A DNA stretch of 64,000 nt from Capitulum mitella (Eukaryota > Arthropoda > Thecostraca > Pollicipedomorpha > Pollicipedidae). Shown here one piece after another: positions 12,176 to 23,899 of the stretch. Position 1 is the stretch's first letter; every line of letters starts with the position of its first letter. The notes under the pieces are model-generated. The model saw only the letters and a program-made list of their open reading frames with translations. It made no database searches and was not told the DNA's origin. Made by a program: the position numbers and the translations under genes. The stretch covers positions 2,666,001-2,730,000 of the forward strand of contig CP099853.1 in NCBI GenBank assembly GCA_030062745.1. Reading direction: 5' to 3'.

Positions 12176-13494
12176 CTCTTCTTGGCAGAATCCTAGCTAC
12201 GCCCTTGGCCCCTGCGCCGCGAAGTGTTGTAGAACATGCTGAACACATGCCAGTTCCGATGCCAGCCGTGGCATCAGAACCAGCCGGTCTCACAGTCGCG
12301 GCCGACTCACGACCAGCCGGGTCGTTGCTGTCGGGCAGCCATTGTGGGGGGAGTGGCGTGCGTCGGCAGAATACGAGAGCCTCGACCCCGCGCGTTGTTA
12401 CAGGACAAGGACCTAGAAACCCAAGAAACACCGTCCGGCCAAAGAAGCGTCTGACGTGACGTCATAGGCGACATGTCGCCGTTCGCTCAGCATGCAAGCA
12501 GCGACAAGACATCACTTTTGCGTTGTTTTGGCATTAACAATGATAACACAAGAAAAGCCAGACATGAAAAATTGGTTCTAGAACTATCAGTTACTTACGG
12601 TCTACTCCTATACCTATCCTGCCAAGGCTCGATCGACTGGAAAGCTGCCTCACTCTTGTGATCGTCCCAGCTCCCAAAGCACCTGTTAATTTTTAGCCCC
12701 ACGCCATGCCAGCCCAAAAGGACTCGCGAAAATATAAAACTGCAATTAACCACATGTAACTGTTTACATTCAGATACGAAAAAAACAGATAATGTCCGTT
12801 CCCCGCCCTGTCAAAGCCCGCCGTAAACAAACATAGTCCGCCCAGCCGTCAAGCCAGCTGTGAGCTGACCCACGCCGACTTTCCATCGGTCGACGACCGT
12901 GACGTCACAGGCGAGATCCCAGTATGTCATTTTGATGAAGACGGTTACAGGCTGGTAATGTGGTTATCCCACAGCCTTAGTCAGGATTTCACCACGACTG
13001 AAACAGGACAAACCTAACCTTTCTAAAAATTCAGTGACTTTATTTTCGGGGTCCAGGACATTTTATGCTTTATTCTATCCTTTGTTGCCCATTTCTTATT
13101 TACTAGTAATATGCCTTGTGGGACGCATGACGAGGGTGACCTAGTCCGCTGTTGCTTGCATTCCTCTCCCGTTATACATTCCGAAATAAAAAAGTGTTAT
13201 TTACTCACCTGTTTTAGTATCTTTCGTCCGAAATATTGCAAGTTTAAAATGACGCACGTCCTTGATTTTGCATGCTGTCATTACTGAACCGTTCAAAAAC
13301 ATGTATGGCAAAATAGGTAAAAAGTTGAAAATCGCGGCATGGCTGTGTGGAAGAAAAATCTTGCAAGTTACCACAAAGATAGGCGGAGCCAAGCGGACGC
13401 CTTCAGGACCGCATTTTTGTGAAAAACATCACACTTCTTCTTCCCAAAGTCGGATTTTGTATGATTTCAGCTTACACTGAGCTCGGTCCCCCCC
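12176..13494. other. Unannotated; GC-rich tract then AT-rich DNA
   Basis: The first 280 bases are GC-rich, with open frames in several frames but no recognised domain. A short similarity around GTGACGTCA followed by AGGCGA recurs at about 12.45 and 12.90 kb. The rest is anonymous. It lies within the intron between the S1 and pore exons of the left IR pseudogene. Confidence 0.35.
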
Positions 13495-14704
13495 TTAACC
13501 CTATTCCCGGAGGGCTAGACGGTATGGTCGATTCCCGGCAGGGGGGGCAGATTCGGCCCCCCTGAGATCTCGAGAACTACTCGTCCGATTTCATCGCAAC
13601 AAACGGCAATTCATTCGCCGTGACGTGAACTACATTTTTATAAAAAGAAATTTTCAAAAGTTTGAAATTTGTGGATACAGGAGGCAAAAATGCCAAAATA
13701 GGGAGTACTTTTGGACTTATTATAATTCCGTTGTTTATGGACCGATTTCGATGAAACTGGCATAAATAGAGAGATCAGGGATAGGGCTTTTACCATGGGT
13801 CCGCAAATCTGAAATTCTGAGAAAATTCATGGGCGTTCACAGGGTTTCAAAAATAGAAGGATTAGTTTTCTAACAACTCAATAAACAAAAGAGACAAACA
13901 CCCTTTTTTTGATTTCTGCTAGTCATGTTATACTAAAGAAGTAGAAATCGCATTACAATGTTTGTATAATGTTAGCTAGGCGGTGCCAGGGACATGAAAA
14001 AGGGGGAACTGTCATGGTCACACGTTTCTCAGATCAACTTGTGACCTTTGACCTTAAATGTCCTCCAGTGACCTTGGTGTCACTTGGAATGATCTCGTAT
14101 GCATTTAATATTATCTGCAAACGTTTTCAATCATTTGAATTCACTCTATTTCAAAAATTTCATTTCATGGCTATTGCGATATAGGGTACGCGCACTGACA
14201 TTTTAGATCATAGCTCCGTGACCCGACCTGATATCAAGCTGAAACTTGATATACAAGTAGAAGGCACCCTTCTACGTCATATATATTCTGGGTTTGGCAT
14301 TTGAAAAAACGGCGCCGAAATTATGACAAAAAAACAGATTTTGACTTTTGACCTTGACCTGACCTTGTAAAATGATCTCAGATAAACAAAATTACATCTG
14401 CGCATTGCCCAACTATTTAGCTATACATCGATGTAAAGTTTTAAGTTTTATCTTAAAAATTTCGTTTTTGGCAGACATTTTGATTACCCTCAACATGGCT
14501 AAAAATGGCATGAGGTGCCTCCCAAAAACGTTGCCTGGCTCCGTCCCCTGAGCAAAATAGGATTTTGAAATTTTGCCACAGCACGTAGAGAGAAAAGCTA
14601 GGAAAAGTGACCAAGTTTCGTAAAGCTGCGTTAAAAAGCCTGGAATTGGCAAGCAAAAAACCCGAGGGGGGGGGGATTTCGTCCCCTGCCGGGAATAGGG
14701 TTAA
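13495..14704 (+). mobile_element. TTAA family A element, complete copy
   Basis: A 1,210-bp element flanked by TTAA on both sides, starting TTAACCCTATTCCCGG and ending in its reverse complement. Inside each end is a G/C-run block. The interior has no long open frame, so it must be moved by a transposase from elsewhere. The TTAA target and CCC-starting inverted termini fit the piggyBac superfamily. It is the reference for the copies at 1-308, 10530-11002, 10999-12175 and 37875-38925. Confidence 0.85.
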
Positions 14705-15950
14705 GGAAGTCGTCGCTATGTCCCTGATTACAATGGAAATGGAAGTAAAGAAAATGCAAGGAACTAAACTATTTTTAATAGAAATTTGGCGATTTTGCGC
14801 CAGCTAGTCTGAAATGTTGTATACGTTGTTTTATTTCCTATTTCATTGGCCTTCCAGGAAAATGAGTGGCCGGGTCGGGCCACTCAGTCTCGTTTTTTTC
14901 TGTCAAGTAAAGTAGGATTCACTCTGTTTTCGGCCCCACTCGTAACTGTGTTATCAGTTTCACAATGTTTCCATTTTCCATCCCAAAACTACTGGCAGAA
15001 AATATTTCGGAAAGGGTGAATCAACTTTGGAGGGGCCCAAACCTACATTCGAGTGGCCGTGATTCCTCCAGAATACAAATCAACACACATGTCAATACCC
15101 AGACAGAGGAACAAAATAAAATCATCTTGAATGTCGAATCACAAATTATTGTAACTGATAAGCCGAAAAAAGATGTATCAAAATAGCATCCCACGCCTGT
15201 ATATGTAAGCTTTTCTAAGCCACCTTCTTCAGGAACCAGATGTTGGAACCGAAAACAGATCCGACAAAGAGAACTAGGGATTGGGAAAGTTGGGAATGAA
15301 GCAGTTTTCGCTAGTGCAAACTGGATACCGTTCATGGCATTTCTCTTTCACATGACCTGGTTCATCACTAATACCAGCTTGGATTGAGGATGCCCACATG
15401 ATCAAAAAGGAGAAATATAAGCAAAATTAGCGCTGGTATTATGGGGTTTGTTAAATGCCAGCTCAATCCAATTTTAACTCATCCACTTGGCGCAACGAGT
15501 TAAACCCAGTGGAAAGTAGTCACCACTTGGTATATTTTTAGGAACAGCATTTGCAATATTGCCCATGTAGAATGTCCACTTTTTGCAAATTTCCTACAAA
15601 TTACGCAAATTGCCCACTGAAAATTTCCGAAAGTACCGGGGCACAAGAACAGTGGTGCCCTATTTCAGTTTGTCCGATGGCAGAGTAACGGTTCTCTTAT
15701 GTTTTTAGTCCTATTTAAAAGCCGTTGACAGGGATCAATCCATTTTCTGCGCTTTTTGGAAAACAATCAACATAAAGTTGATTTAGTCCAACTGTAGGGG
15801 CTTACGCGTCCACTTTTTCCAAAGTCTGGGGACCTCTGCCTAAGTCTATGGAAACGCTGGGTAATATGTGAAAGAATGAGTGATTCCCTTTCAACGAAAA
15901 TGCTTCTGGTGTCCACATAAGCCGCTTTGGCCACCCCTTCAATTATGCAA
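14705..15950. other. Anonymous intronic DNA
   Basis: No domain, RNA gene or repeat shared within the window was recognised. The overlapping open frames at 14965-15186 and 15021-15335 lack any motif. Confidence 0.35.
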
Positions 15951-15966
15951 AACCGCACCAACATGG

Positions 15967-16165
15967 TGATCGGTAGCTCAGCTGATAGAGCGCTGGTCTC
16001 TCCGTCCTGGCAGGACGGGTTTGAGTCACCCCGGCGCTCGATATTTGGGCCACGTGTCACCTGGGAATCGGTCAGAGGGCTCAGTTGACAGCCACAGGGT
16101 CGTTTCGCACCCTTGGCGGTACGTTAAACTTTCGTCACAAAATCAGCCGTTACCTGGAATTGCTT
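15967..16165 (+). repeat. tRNA-derived SINE or pseudo-tRNA
   Basis: It holds an A-box-like TAGCTCAGCTGATAGAG followed by a B-box-like GGTTTGAGTCACC at about 16018-16030, spaced as in a tRNA gene. The B box has an extra base and the anticodon arm does not close well, so a functional tRNA is unlikely. Sequence after the tRNA-like head includes GGCGGTACGTTAAAC, which looks like a SINE body. No clear target-site duplication or tail was found. Confidence 0.55.
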
Positions 16166-16379
16166 GATCGGATGTAGGGTCGGAGTCTGTATAATAAGCT
16201 TTGCTTTACAGTGGCTTCGATTCCTGACATCACGTCAGCGACCATTTGAATGAAATTAGCAAAATAAAATGCTGAAAAAATGGGGCACCGAGCCGCCCCC
16301 CCCCCCCTCGAATTATTGAGGGTGGCCGCGGACCGCCATCAATGCGCTGCCAAAACCACGGCTACCAGATCAATGTTAC

Positions 16380-16811
16380 CAGATAAACCAAGAACACAAA
16401 CCCTCAGTGTTTTCACGATGAGCCCGCATGACGTCACCCAAAGAAAGGAAAAACGCCACTCAGGACATATGACTTCTGTTCGCAGACCTGCCCCTGTTTC
16501 ACATGTCAAGATACTGGTTTGTGTTGACAGGATGAACCACTTTATGAGATACTGTTTTTGACTAGGGGTTACCATGGCTGAAATCAATTTGTGTAAAACA
16601 ATACGAGGGAAAAGTACTGGGGGACAGTGCCATTCGGAGGGAAGGGGGTAAAGCAAACCCAACATCTGCGGGCTGAGGGCCCATCCAAAATACGAATAAA
16701 CAGATCGACACGTATGTATGTTGTTGTGTCAGGCGAGGGAACCGACGAACGGACCTCTCCAACTAAAGCGGCTCGAAGTTTTCACAACGCGCAGACAATG
16801 CTCTTCACTAC
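16380..16811 (+). repeat. Direct repeat C, first copy
   Basis: About 430 bases here recur at 17320-17733 in the same orientation with moderate divergence and small indels. Shared blocks include GATGAGCCCGCATGACG and ATATGACTTCTGTTCGCAGA. Either a local tandem duplication with a spacer or two insertions of one element family would explain it. No coding capacity was recognised. Confidence 0.75.
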
Positions 16812-17319
16812 ACGAGCAAAGGACAATGCCGCATTGCACCATTAATGTCGAGTAGCGGTGACTAAACGCACATCACACGTAGGATGCGCGCTATCGATTT
16901 TCATTAATGACCCACAGACCGTTGCAGGCCATTTACCCCATCCAAAGTGGAGTAGCAGATGGCACTTCGGCATAACAGCTTCGGAATAACATGTGCACTG
17001 AAGTTTCCCGACTGCCATTTCTAAACGGTTTTAGGTAGAAACATGGGACCTGGAGACTTTTCCTAGCATTCTTTTTTAGACATCTTATGTAAAAAATTGA
17101 GTTTATGATTCCACCAGAGGCGGGTCCAGAAAGAGTTTTGGGAGGCATATTAATTCGTTTTTCGTCATCTTGAAGGCAACCCGCTCAGTGTGTTACATTT
17201 GATGTTATGAGAAGCAGGTAAACATCTTTTTTTGGAAAGCACCTGTTCATTCCACGCTCCAAGAGACGTCTGGTCCGTTTTACGGTCACGGGGTGGAGCT
17301 AGGGGAGCAAAAAAGAGCA

Positions 17320-17733
17320 CTCAAACATAAACCAAGAGCACAAACCCACGGCGTCATCCCGATGAGCCCGCATGACGCAGCAAAACGCCATGCAGGAGAT
17401 ATGACTTCTGTTCGCAGACCATGGCTCGCACGTGAGGATACTGGTTTGTGTCGACAGGATGGACCACTTTAAGAGATGCTGTTTTTTGCTAGGGGTTACA
17501 GTGGCTGAAAGCAATATGTGTTAAACAAAATGAGGGGAAAATATTGGGGGAGAGCACCATGGGGGGGAAGCGAGCCCAACACATTTGGGGGCTGAGGGCC
17601 CAACCAAAAGTATACAAATCGACATCTATTATCGACATCTGTTTTAGGGTGTCACGCGAGGAAACGGGTGAAAGGATGTTTCCAACTAAGCGCTGTGAGG
17701 TTTTCACGACGCGCGGACAATGCTCTTCATGTA
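17320..17733 (+). repeat. Direct repeat C, second copy
   Basis: This is the partner of 16380-16811, starting about 940 bases downstream of it. Just upstream (about 17105-17160) is a short stretch resembling the interior of family A around TTTTGGGAGGCA, suggesting that the spacer holds older element debris. Confidence 0.75.
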
Positions 17734-17949
17734 ACACCCATCGATGTTAACACCCACCATGACCACACAATGTCAGACTCTGAGACCGCAAGCGTACGCA
17801 ACCACAACACACTTGCCGATTTAGACTCTTCAGCATGCAGTACAAATCATCGCGTCGCAACTCCTATTCTTGAATCCTGGCACCGCCACTGTTAGCTAAT
17901 TTTTGTTATTTGTCTTCCACGATATGGAAAATGTTACCATGATTTACTG

Positions 17950-18560
17950 AAGGTCATACAGGCTGCAAGAATTTATAGAGTACGAAAAAAAGGATGCAGT
18001 GAACATTCTCACCCATTGTATGGACCCCGCATGCACCGCTGATGAGCGTCTGAGTTAAAAATATATTTAAAATGCTGGCCTTAAAAATATATTTACACCC
18101 TTGGGACCCTTTCCCACCTAGTCTTGAGAACCTCCTGCCACGAATATCCCATTGTAGGCTAACCAAGAATAATCCTATACAATCTCCTTTGTATGGTTCA
18201 TGACACCATCATTGAATACTTCAGCGACTGCGAACGTGGTGGAACTGTGGATGGGGTCACAAGGAGTCGTTTGAGCCGTTTCGCATCAAAATCAGACGGT
18301 TAGCTCCTGATATATATTAAGGGGCCGAATAAACCCCACCCACTGAGCGAGATTTACGTGCAAAAAAATTTAGGTACCGGATTATGGTTGAGGGAACGGC
18401 GAGGCTGGCCCGCGGTAGATTCTCCCATTTCGATGGTTTGTAAAGATCTTTACAGACGACAAGGATTCATGGTGTACGAAAAAAAGATGTAATGAACATT
18501 ATCCTCTTTGTGTGGCCCTGCACGCGCCGCTGATTGGTGTATGAAAACATGCTGACCTGA
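17950..18560 (+). repeat. Pair of short diverged direct repeats
   Basis: Segments at about 17953-18090 and 18455-18560 share a GTACGAAAAAAAGATG-like block followed by TGAACATT and a CGCCGCTGAT-like block. The copies are old and differ by indels. They may be remnants of a 5' untranslated part of the Penelope-like element that follows, but this is a guess. Confidence 0.45.
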
Positions 18561-18651
18561 AACTTAGGCACTTTATTTCATGTGCACTTCGTTTCATTCC
18601 ACTTTCTGAGCCCACCCTCTTCATTTCGTTCACCCTCTGAGATCTCTTAGG

Positions 18652-19480
18652 ATGTATGATATCCTAACAGATCCCATTAAGTCTGAATCCGTCACCAGAG
18701 ATCCCACAGCTAAGCTTATTAAAGCCAGTGTGAAATGCATAGTAAATGCAGCGAATGCCCTGATTAGTGGTGTGCACTTTCAGAAGATAACCGGAAAATA
18801 TTTCCCTGGTTACGCGTATGGTACCGTAAAAACGAATAAAAACGGAGACTGTCTTCAAACCATTATATCCCAAGTGCATACCCAGACGTACAAGTTGGCC
18901 AAGAAACTCAACAGCCTTTTTTACTTTTTATGTCATCAGATTACAGCTTCTCTTCGACAGGTGAGTTCGTAGACCTGCTCAGAGGGGGCCAGCCTAAAGG
19001 TCTTTTGGCGTCACTGGATGTCAAAAATCTTTTTACAAACGTACCTGCAGAAATACGATTGAAATCATGTTGGACAAAGTCCACCAGCATCCGAAATTGC
19101 CATCTCTCAAAGGTGACCGTAAAAACTTTGAAAAGCTCCTGAAACTGACTGACCGTTCCGCGGGCAGAACGATGAACTCTATCGCCAGGTAGCAGGGATA
19201 GCTACGGGGTCCCAACTGGGCCCCTGGCAGCGAACTTTTACATGGGTTGGCTTGAAGAGCAAGTTCTTAGGGATGACTGTCTGCGGCCACATCTATATCG
19301 TCGATATGTCGATGAGGTTCTGGTGGATGTACGCAACGGAGAACATCTAAAAAGCTCAAGGCAAGCATGGAAAGCAATTCAGTTTTGAACTTTACTTATG
19401 AACTGAGTGTGGATAGCAAAATATCCTTCCTAGACGTACAGACGTACTGTCAGGCTTCTCAATATCCTGGCATGTATGGA
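18652..19480 (+). pseudogene. Penelope-like retroelement reverse transcriptase, decayed
   Basis: This is reverse transcriptase debris of a Penelope-like element, spread over several frames. Motifs in order are FPGYAYGTVKTNK then IISQVHTQTYKLAKKLN (family: the PKIHK-like stretch then RPIvS), SLDVKNLFTNVP (about 19008-19045), then LGPLAANFYMGWLEEQVL and RRYVDEVL (about 19300-19320), which replaces the catalytic YVDD-type motif. A late ISFLDVQTY segment follows. Frame changes and the altered catalytic motif show it is dead. The GIY-YIG endonuclease part of this copy was not found downstream on this strand. Confidence 0.8.
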
Positions 19481-19889
19481 AACTATAGGCTGCTCGGCAT
19501 GTGCATGTGCAGGTGGCCGGTAGCAGACGTCAGATCTCTATAAAAACGGCGCAGGATTGTAGCCACTTCTGCAATCGTTTTCAAATCCACGTCAATTCTA
19601 CGTTTTCGACATCATTCAGTGACTTTTTCAGGTCTCATTGGTGTTTTTGCAGCATCAATCGGCAAACGCAGCGATCTGAATCTTGCATGTCTTCTTCATC
19701 CAGCTGGGATCACTGTGCTGGTTATAAAGGTCTCTCTTCCTGTTACTGAGACATAAACAGTATTTACAGGTGATCATGAAATTCGTTATTTATGACAGCA
19801 TGTGGTGTAAGGATTAAGCGATAACTTTTACACAGATCTACTTTTACACACACATTGTTAATTCCAACATTGAAATTTTACATCTTGTG

Positions 19890-20750
19890 TCAAAGGTTTG
19901 GCCTCGGGTCAAGTCGGGAATCCGACCTAAGTCGGGTTAAGTTGACCTATGTGGAAACAAGTTAAGCGCCTTGCAACTTTTTCGCAAAACGTGACATCAC
20001 GATAAAACATCGAGAGATTGAAGATTTTCATGGATGCAACAAATCTGCCAGCTCAGGATTTTCGGAATTTTCTGGGCCATTTGCCTAGGGTCAAGCCCAT
20101 TGTCAAGAAATGTCGTCGCGTTCTCAGAATTTGACGAGGTTTTTATAACATTATTAGTGTAGGATGATGCAGACATTCATGTACCGACGACGGAAAAGTG
20201 TCAATGGCCTCAGCCATTGCCCTGAGGTCAGGTTACAAAGAACTGTCATGAGCCAACATGTACTGTCGTGAAAATCGGCAATGAATTACTCAGAACGGGT
20301 AGAAACGGCAGACCTGGCTCGCACAGTTGCAAGGAATACCAAGAAGTTCAAAAACCTAAAAATGCATATTTCGGAAACAAAATATGCATTTTATTATTAT
20401 TATGGACTCTCGCGAATAAAGCTCCGCCAGTAATGTAGGTTGATTATTTATCAATATTTCCAAAATTTAAGCATGAGAAACCATCACAAGAACCACTAGT
20501 ATTAAAAATTATCGCACGGAAAGGCCTGTGTCGCGAAAATAAAGAAATGCTAAAATTAGTTCCCGTTAATTTCATACCTCGTTCTTTTGTGGCGCCCGCC
20601 GGCAGTTGGCGCGAAAATCGCCCGGTCTTTAACTTTTCGTTGCATACATTCAACATATCGGAGAAATTTGGTGTGTATAGGTATCTGCGGACTTTACCTG
20701 TCCATTGGTGCCTTTACCTAGATCTCATTGATCACAGCCCTTGAGACCCA
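19890..20750 (-). mobile_element. Family B element copy
   Basis: This matches about 860 bases of the copies at 35313-36542 (opposite orientation) and 63036-64000 (same orientation), including the ATGCAACAAATCTG and GCATATTT-like blocks. Its ends are eroded and no clean TTAA borders were placed. Non-coding. Confidence 0.65.
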
Positions 20751-21079
20751 GGACGCCTCTCGGTTTCATGCAGGAAACATATATAGGGCGTAAATAGGTT
20801 ACATATTATCCAAAAGTCAAAATGACACCAGTTTCGAACTCTAATCCTGCCCAGCCTTCCAACGATTTTTGTTTTTACTTTTACCATGCGACCAGCCGTT
20901 CGTCAGTCAAAAGGGGACGGTCAATCCCCCCCCCCAGTGGAGCGTGGTCGGCGCCGATTGCCAGTCGGGCGTGGGTTATCTTACAACTGTTACGGCCTGG
21001 ATAAAAAGCATAGCTACAGTACAGCCAAATGGCACAGAGATACAAAACTTCGTTTTCAGTGCAAGACCAATTTAGTGAA

Positions 21080-21240
21080 ATAAGTAATTAAGTCAGTAAG
21101 TAATAAGGAATAAGTAAGTAATTTCGCGCTCTTACTGCATGGATATCCTTTAGATGGATAATAATTCATTCCCGCGGAAAGCATTATGAATATATGTACA
21201 TACACATAAATATATATATATGTTTGTAGGTATGTATGTA
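21080..21240. repeat. Low-complexity AAGTA- and TA-rich tract
   Basis: Irregular repeats of AAGTAA-type pentamers and hexamers, then alternating TATA/CATA stretches. Simple sequence only. Confidence 0.6.
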
Positions 21241-21305
21241 TACTTCATGAATTATGACAGCGTATAAGCAGTTGATATGTTTTTTAGATTGGTCTTCTAG
21301 CTTTC

Positions 21306-21890
21306 TCACAACCATTTATTGAGACGGAGTCAGGTTGTCCAATGGCCAGACTATATTCTGTAACGTTTCGTTGTATCTCACATCATCAGACATACGAAAA
21401 TATAAGCACAACAGCAAAATAGATACTTTCGTGGCGTCGATTATCGGGCCAGTGTGTTCATTTTCAGAATACCTCTTTTGAAAATTATGGTTATTTCCAC
21501 TTTGTAACCAAGATAATAAGGTATATCGCTCCAATATAGCCATATGCAATTACGAACATGTCCTGAATATACTACAAATATCAGTACCCGGAGGGGACTA
21601 CTACCCGCTAGTGCATTGATTCAAGAGGCTGCCCATCATCCAGAGAAAGGGTCCCTCTCATGTGCTGTTCATGTGGTTGTCATGGGCAGGTGTATGGCGA
21701 TCCGTCGTGGTAACTTTGCAGTGGTGTCTCCAATGTAGGTTGAGCGGCGCGCACAGTCACCAATGGGACAGTCAAACTCGTACACTAAGTTGGTCGCTTT
21801 CAGGGGAGTTGTGTCTTGAGCAAGATTGTTTTTCGTAATCAAACCGTAAAAAGGCAAAACGTTCAGCTGACATAAGTCCACTGACCAGCA
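21306..21890 (-). pseudogene. Penelope-like GIY-YIG endonuclease remnant
   Basis: Minus-strand frame 21669-21881 reads NLVYEFDCPIGDC, then STYIGDTTAKLPRRIAIHL, the start of the GIY-YIG nuclease found at the C-terminus of Penelope-like retroelements. The frame breaks after the nuclease start. Further along is a TGATGATGTGAGATACAACG stretch and then GAAACGTT, similar to the 3' end of such elements. It lies opposite in strand to the reverse transcriptase at 18.65 kb, so it is a separate insertion. It abuts the outer end of the left duplication arm at about 21.89 kb. Confidence 0.75.
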
Positions 21891-22346
21891 AAGTCCCGAA
21901 AACTTTGAGGGAGCACAATTGTTTCATCATTCATGTTCGGTAGTTTTGCCCGGTTACATGTAAACAGATACATTTCAGAATTTTTTTTGCCATTTTTATT
22001 TCTTTTCTGGAGGAACAACGTCTTACTTCATCTGTTCGAGGTCAGTGGCCTGAGGTGACTGAACTTTAAGACCTGACACAAAGCATAAAAAATGATGCAT
22101 GAAAAGGTCCCCGTTGCTGCAAAGCTTAAGATCAAAATCCGCCTAGTGTATGGTACAAATTGCTTCCAGGCTTTCTCCTGGAATTTTGGATCGGACAGAA
22201 CATGGCAAAATGGAATGAAAGGAAAAACGGAAAACAACAAGAAAAAAACGAAAATGCAGCACTTGCTGGTTCAGGTGTCTTAGACTGGACTGTGGCTACG
22301 ACCGGCGCCGACGGTGCGGCGAGGCCCTGACCTGACGGGAGCTCAC

Positions 22347-22523
22347 CTGAGGGTCAGCAGGCCCGTAGTGAAGGAGATCACGTGGCGGCGGGCGTCGGTG
22401 GCCAGAAGGGTGGTGACGCCGACATCAACCTGCCGGCGAGCCAGCATGCCGACCACACCGCTCCAGGAGCCGTCCGGCTTCAGGGCGCCCCATTCGCCGT
22501 CCACAGAGAACTGCACCGTGTAG
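22347..22523 (-). pseudogene. Left IR copy: S1 ligand-binding exon
   Basis: 177 bases, the same length as the right exon 61223-61399. It encodes the S1 core of an ionotropic receptor: TVQFSVDGEWGALKPDGSW, then GVVGMLARRQVDVGVTTLL and ATDARRHVISFT, matching the family pattern of a WNG-like segment, then an Arg/Asp-containing DVGV block, then an R-x-x-x-V-x-FT block. The donor is CTCAG|GTGAGC. The acceptor chosen is the last CAG of the 39-bp array, which continues the previous exon as F-N-Y-T with canonical spacing. This exon itself is intact, but the gene is broken elsewhere. Confidence 0.88.
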
Positions 22524-23575
22524 CTGCAGGACAGAGGATCCACAGAGAACTGCACCGTGTAGCTGCAGGACAGAGGACCCACAGAGAACTGCACCGTGTA
22601 GCTGCAGGACAGAGGACCCACAGAGAACTGCACCGTGTAGCTGCAGGACAGAGGATCCACAGAGAACTGCACTGTGTAGCTGCAGGACAGAGGGTCCACA
22701 GAGAACTGCACCGTGTAGCTGCAGGACAGAGGACCCACAGAGAACTGCACCATGTAGCTGCAGGACAGAGGGTCCACAGAGAACTGCACCGTGTAGCTGC
22801 AGGACAGAGGGTCCACAGAGAACTGCACCGTGTAGCTGCAGGACAGAGGATCCACAGAGAACTGCACCGTGTAGCTGCAGGACAGAGGACCCACAGAGAA
22901 CTGCACCGTATAGCTGCAGGACAGAAGACCCACAGAGAACTGCACCGTGTAGCTGCAGGACAGAGGACCCACAGAGAACTGCACCGTGTAGCTGCAGGAC
23001 AGAGGACCCACAGAGAACTGCACCGTGTAGCTGCAGGACAGAGGACCCACAGAGAACTGCACCGTATAGCTGCAGGACAGAGGATCAACAGAGAACTGCA
23101 CCGTATAGCTGCAGGACAGAGGATCCACAGAGTACTGCACCGTGTAGCTGCAGGACAGAGGACCCACAGAGAACTGCACCGTATAGCTGCAGGACAGAGG
23201 ATCAACAGAGAACTGCACCGTATAGCTGCAGGACAGAGGATCCACAGAGAACTGCACCGTGTAGCTGCAGGACAGAGGATCCACAGAGAACTGCACCGTG
23301 TAGCTGCAGGACAGAGGACCCACAGAGAACTGCACCGTGTAGCTGCAGGACAGAGGACCCACAGAGAACTGCACCGTGTAGCTGCAGGACAGAGGACCCA
23401 CAGAGTACTGCACCGTGTAGCTGCAGGACAGAGGATCCACAGAGAACTGCACCATGTAGCTGCAGGACAGAGGACCCACAGAGAACTGCACTGTGTAGCT
23501 GCAGAACAGATGACCCACAGAGAACTGCACCGTGTAGCTGCAGGACAGAGGATCTGCAGACCGTGTAGAACCCAC
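22485..23575 (-). repeat. 39-bp tandem array at S1 exon acceptor (27 units)
   Basis: Twenty-seven in-register 39-base units on the minus strand. Each reads across CCTCTGTCCTGCAG, then CTACACGGTGCAG, and ends with a Gly/Asp codon. Variation is confined to a few positions (Asp/Gly, Thr/Met, Phe/Tyr). The unit joins the end of an intron to the first codons of the S1 exon, so every unit carries a copy of the acceptor. The frame stays open throughout, and also in other frames and on the other strand, because the unit is free of stops. Openness alone therefore does not prove translation. Confidence 0.93.
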
Positions 23576-23880
23576 TAAATGCATCGTGTAGCTAAGACAT
23601 GGGGTCCATAGACTACTGCACCGTGCAGCTGCAGGACAGAGGATCCATAGCGCACTGCACCGTGTAGCTGCAGGACTGAGGATCCAGAGTACAGCACCAT
23701 GTGGCTCCACGGCAGAGGATCCACAGAAAACTGCACCCAGTAGCTGCAGGACAGATGATCCACAGAGCACTGCACCGTGTAGCTGCACGGCAGAAGATAC
23801 ACATCGTGTAGCTGCTGTTGAGAGGATCCACGGAATACTGCACCATACGGTGCGGCATTCAGTTGATCCTCTGTCGGACG
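23576..23880 (-). repeat. Diverged upstream units of the 39-bp array
   Basis: About seven degenerate units with irregular spacing, still recognisable by GCAGCTAC- and GGATCCT-like cores. They lie on the intron side of the homogeneous array and look older. They show that the array once started further upstream and that homogenisation is limited to the exon-proximal part. Confidence 0.75.
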
Positions 23881-23899
23881 GAGTGCCTTGTGAGTACTG

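Noticed and set aside
15967..16040. A functional tRNA gene
   Set aside because: The T-arm has an extra base, the anticodon arm does not close properly, and the sequence continues into a SINE-like body.
22485..23575. CRISPR-like array
   Set aside because: Units are contiguous without unique spacers, the genome is clearly eukaryotic, and the unit equals a splice junction segment.
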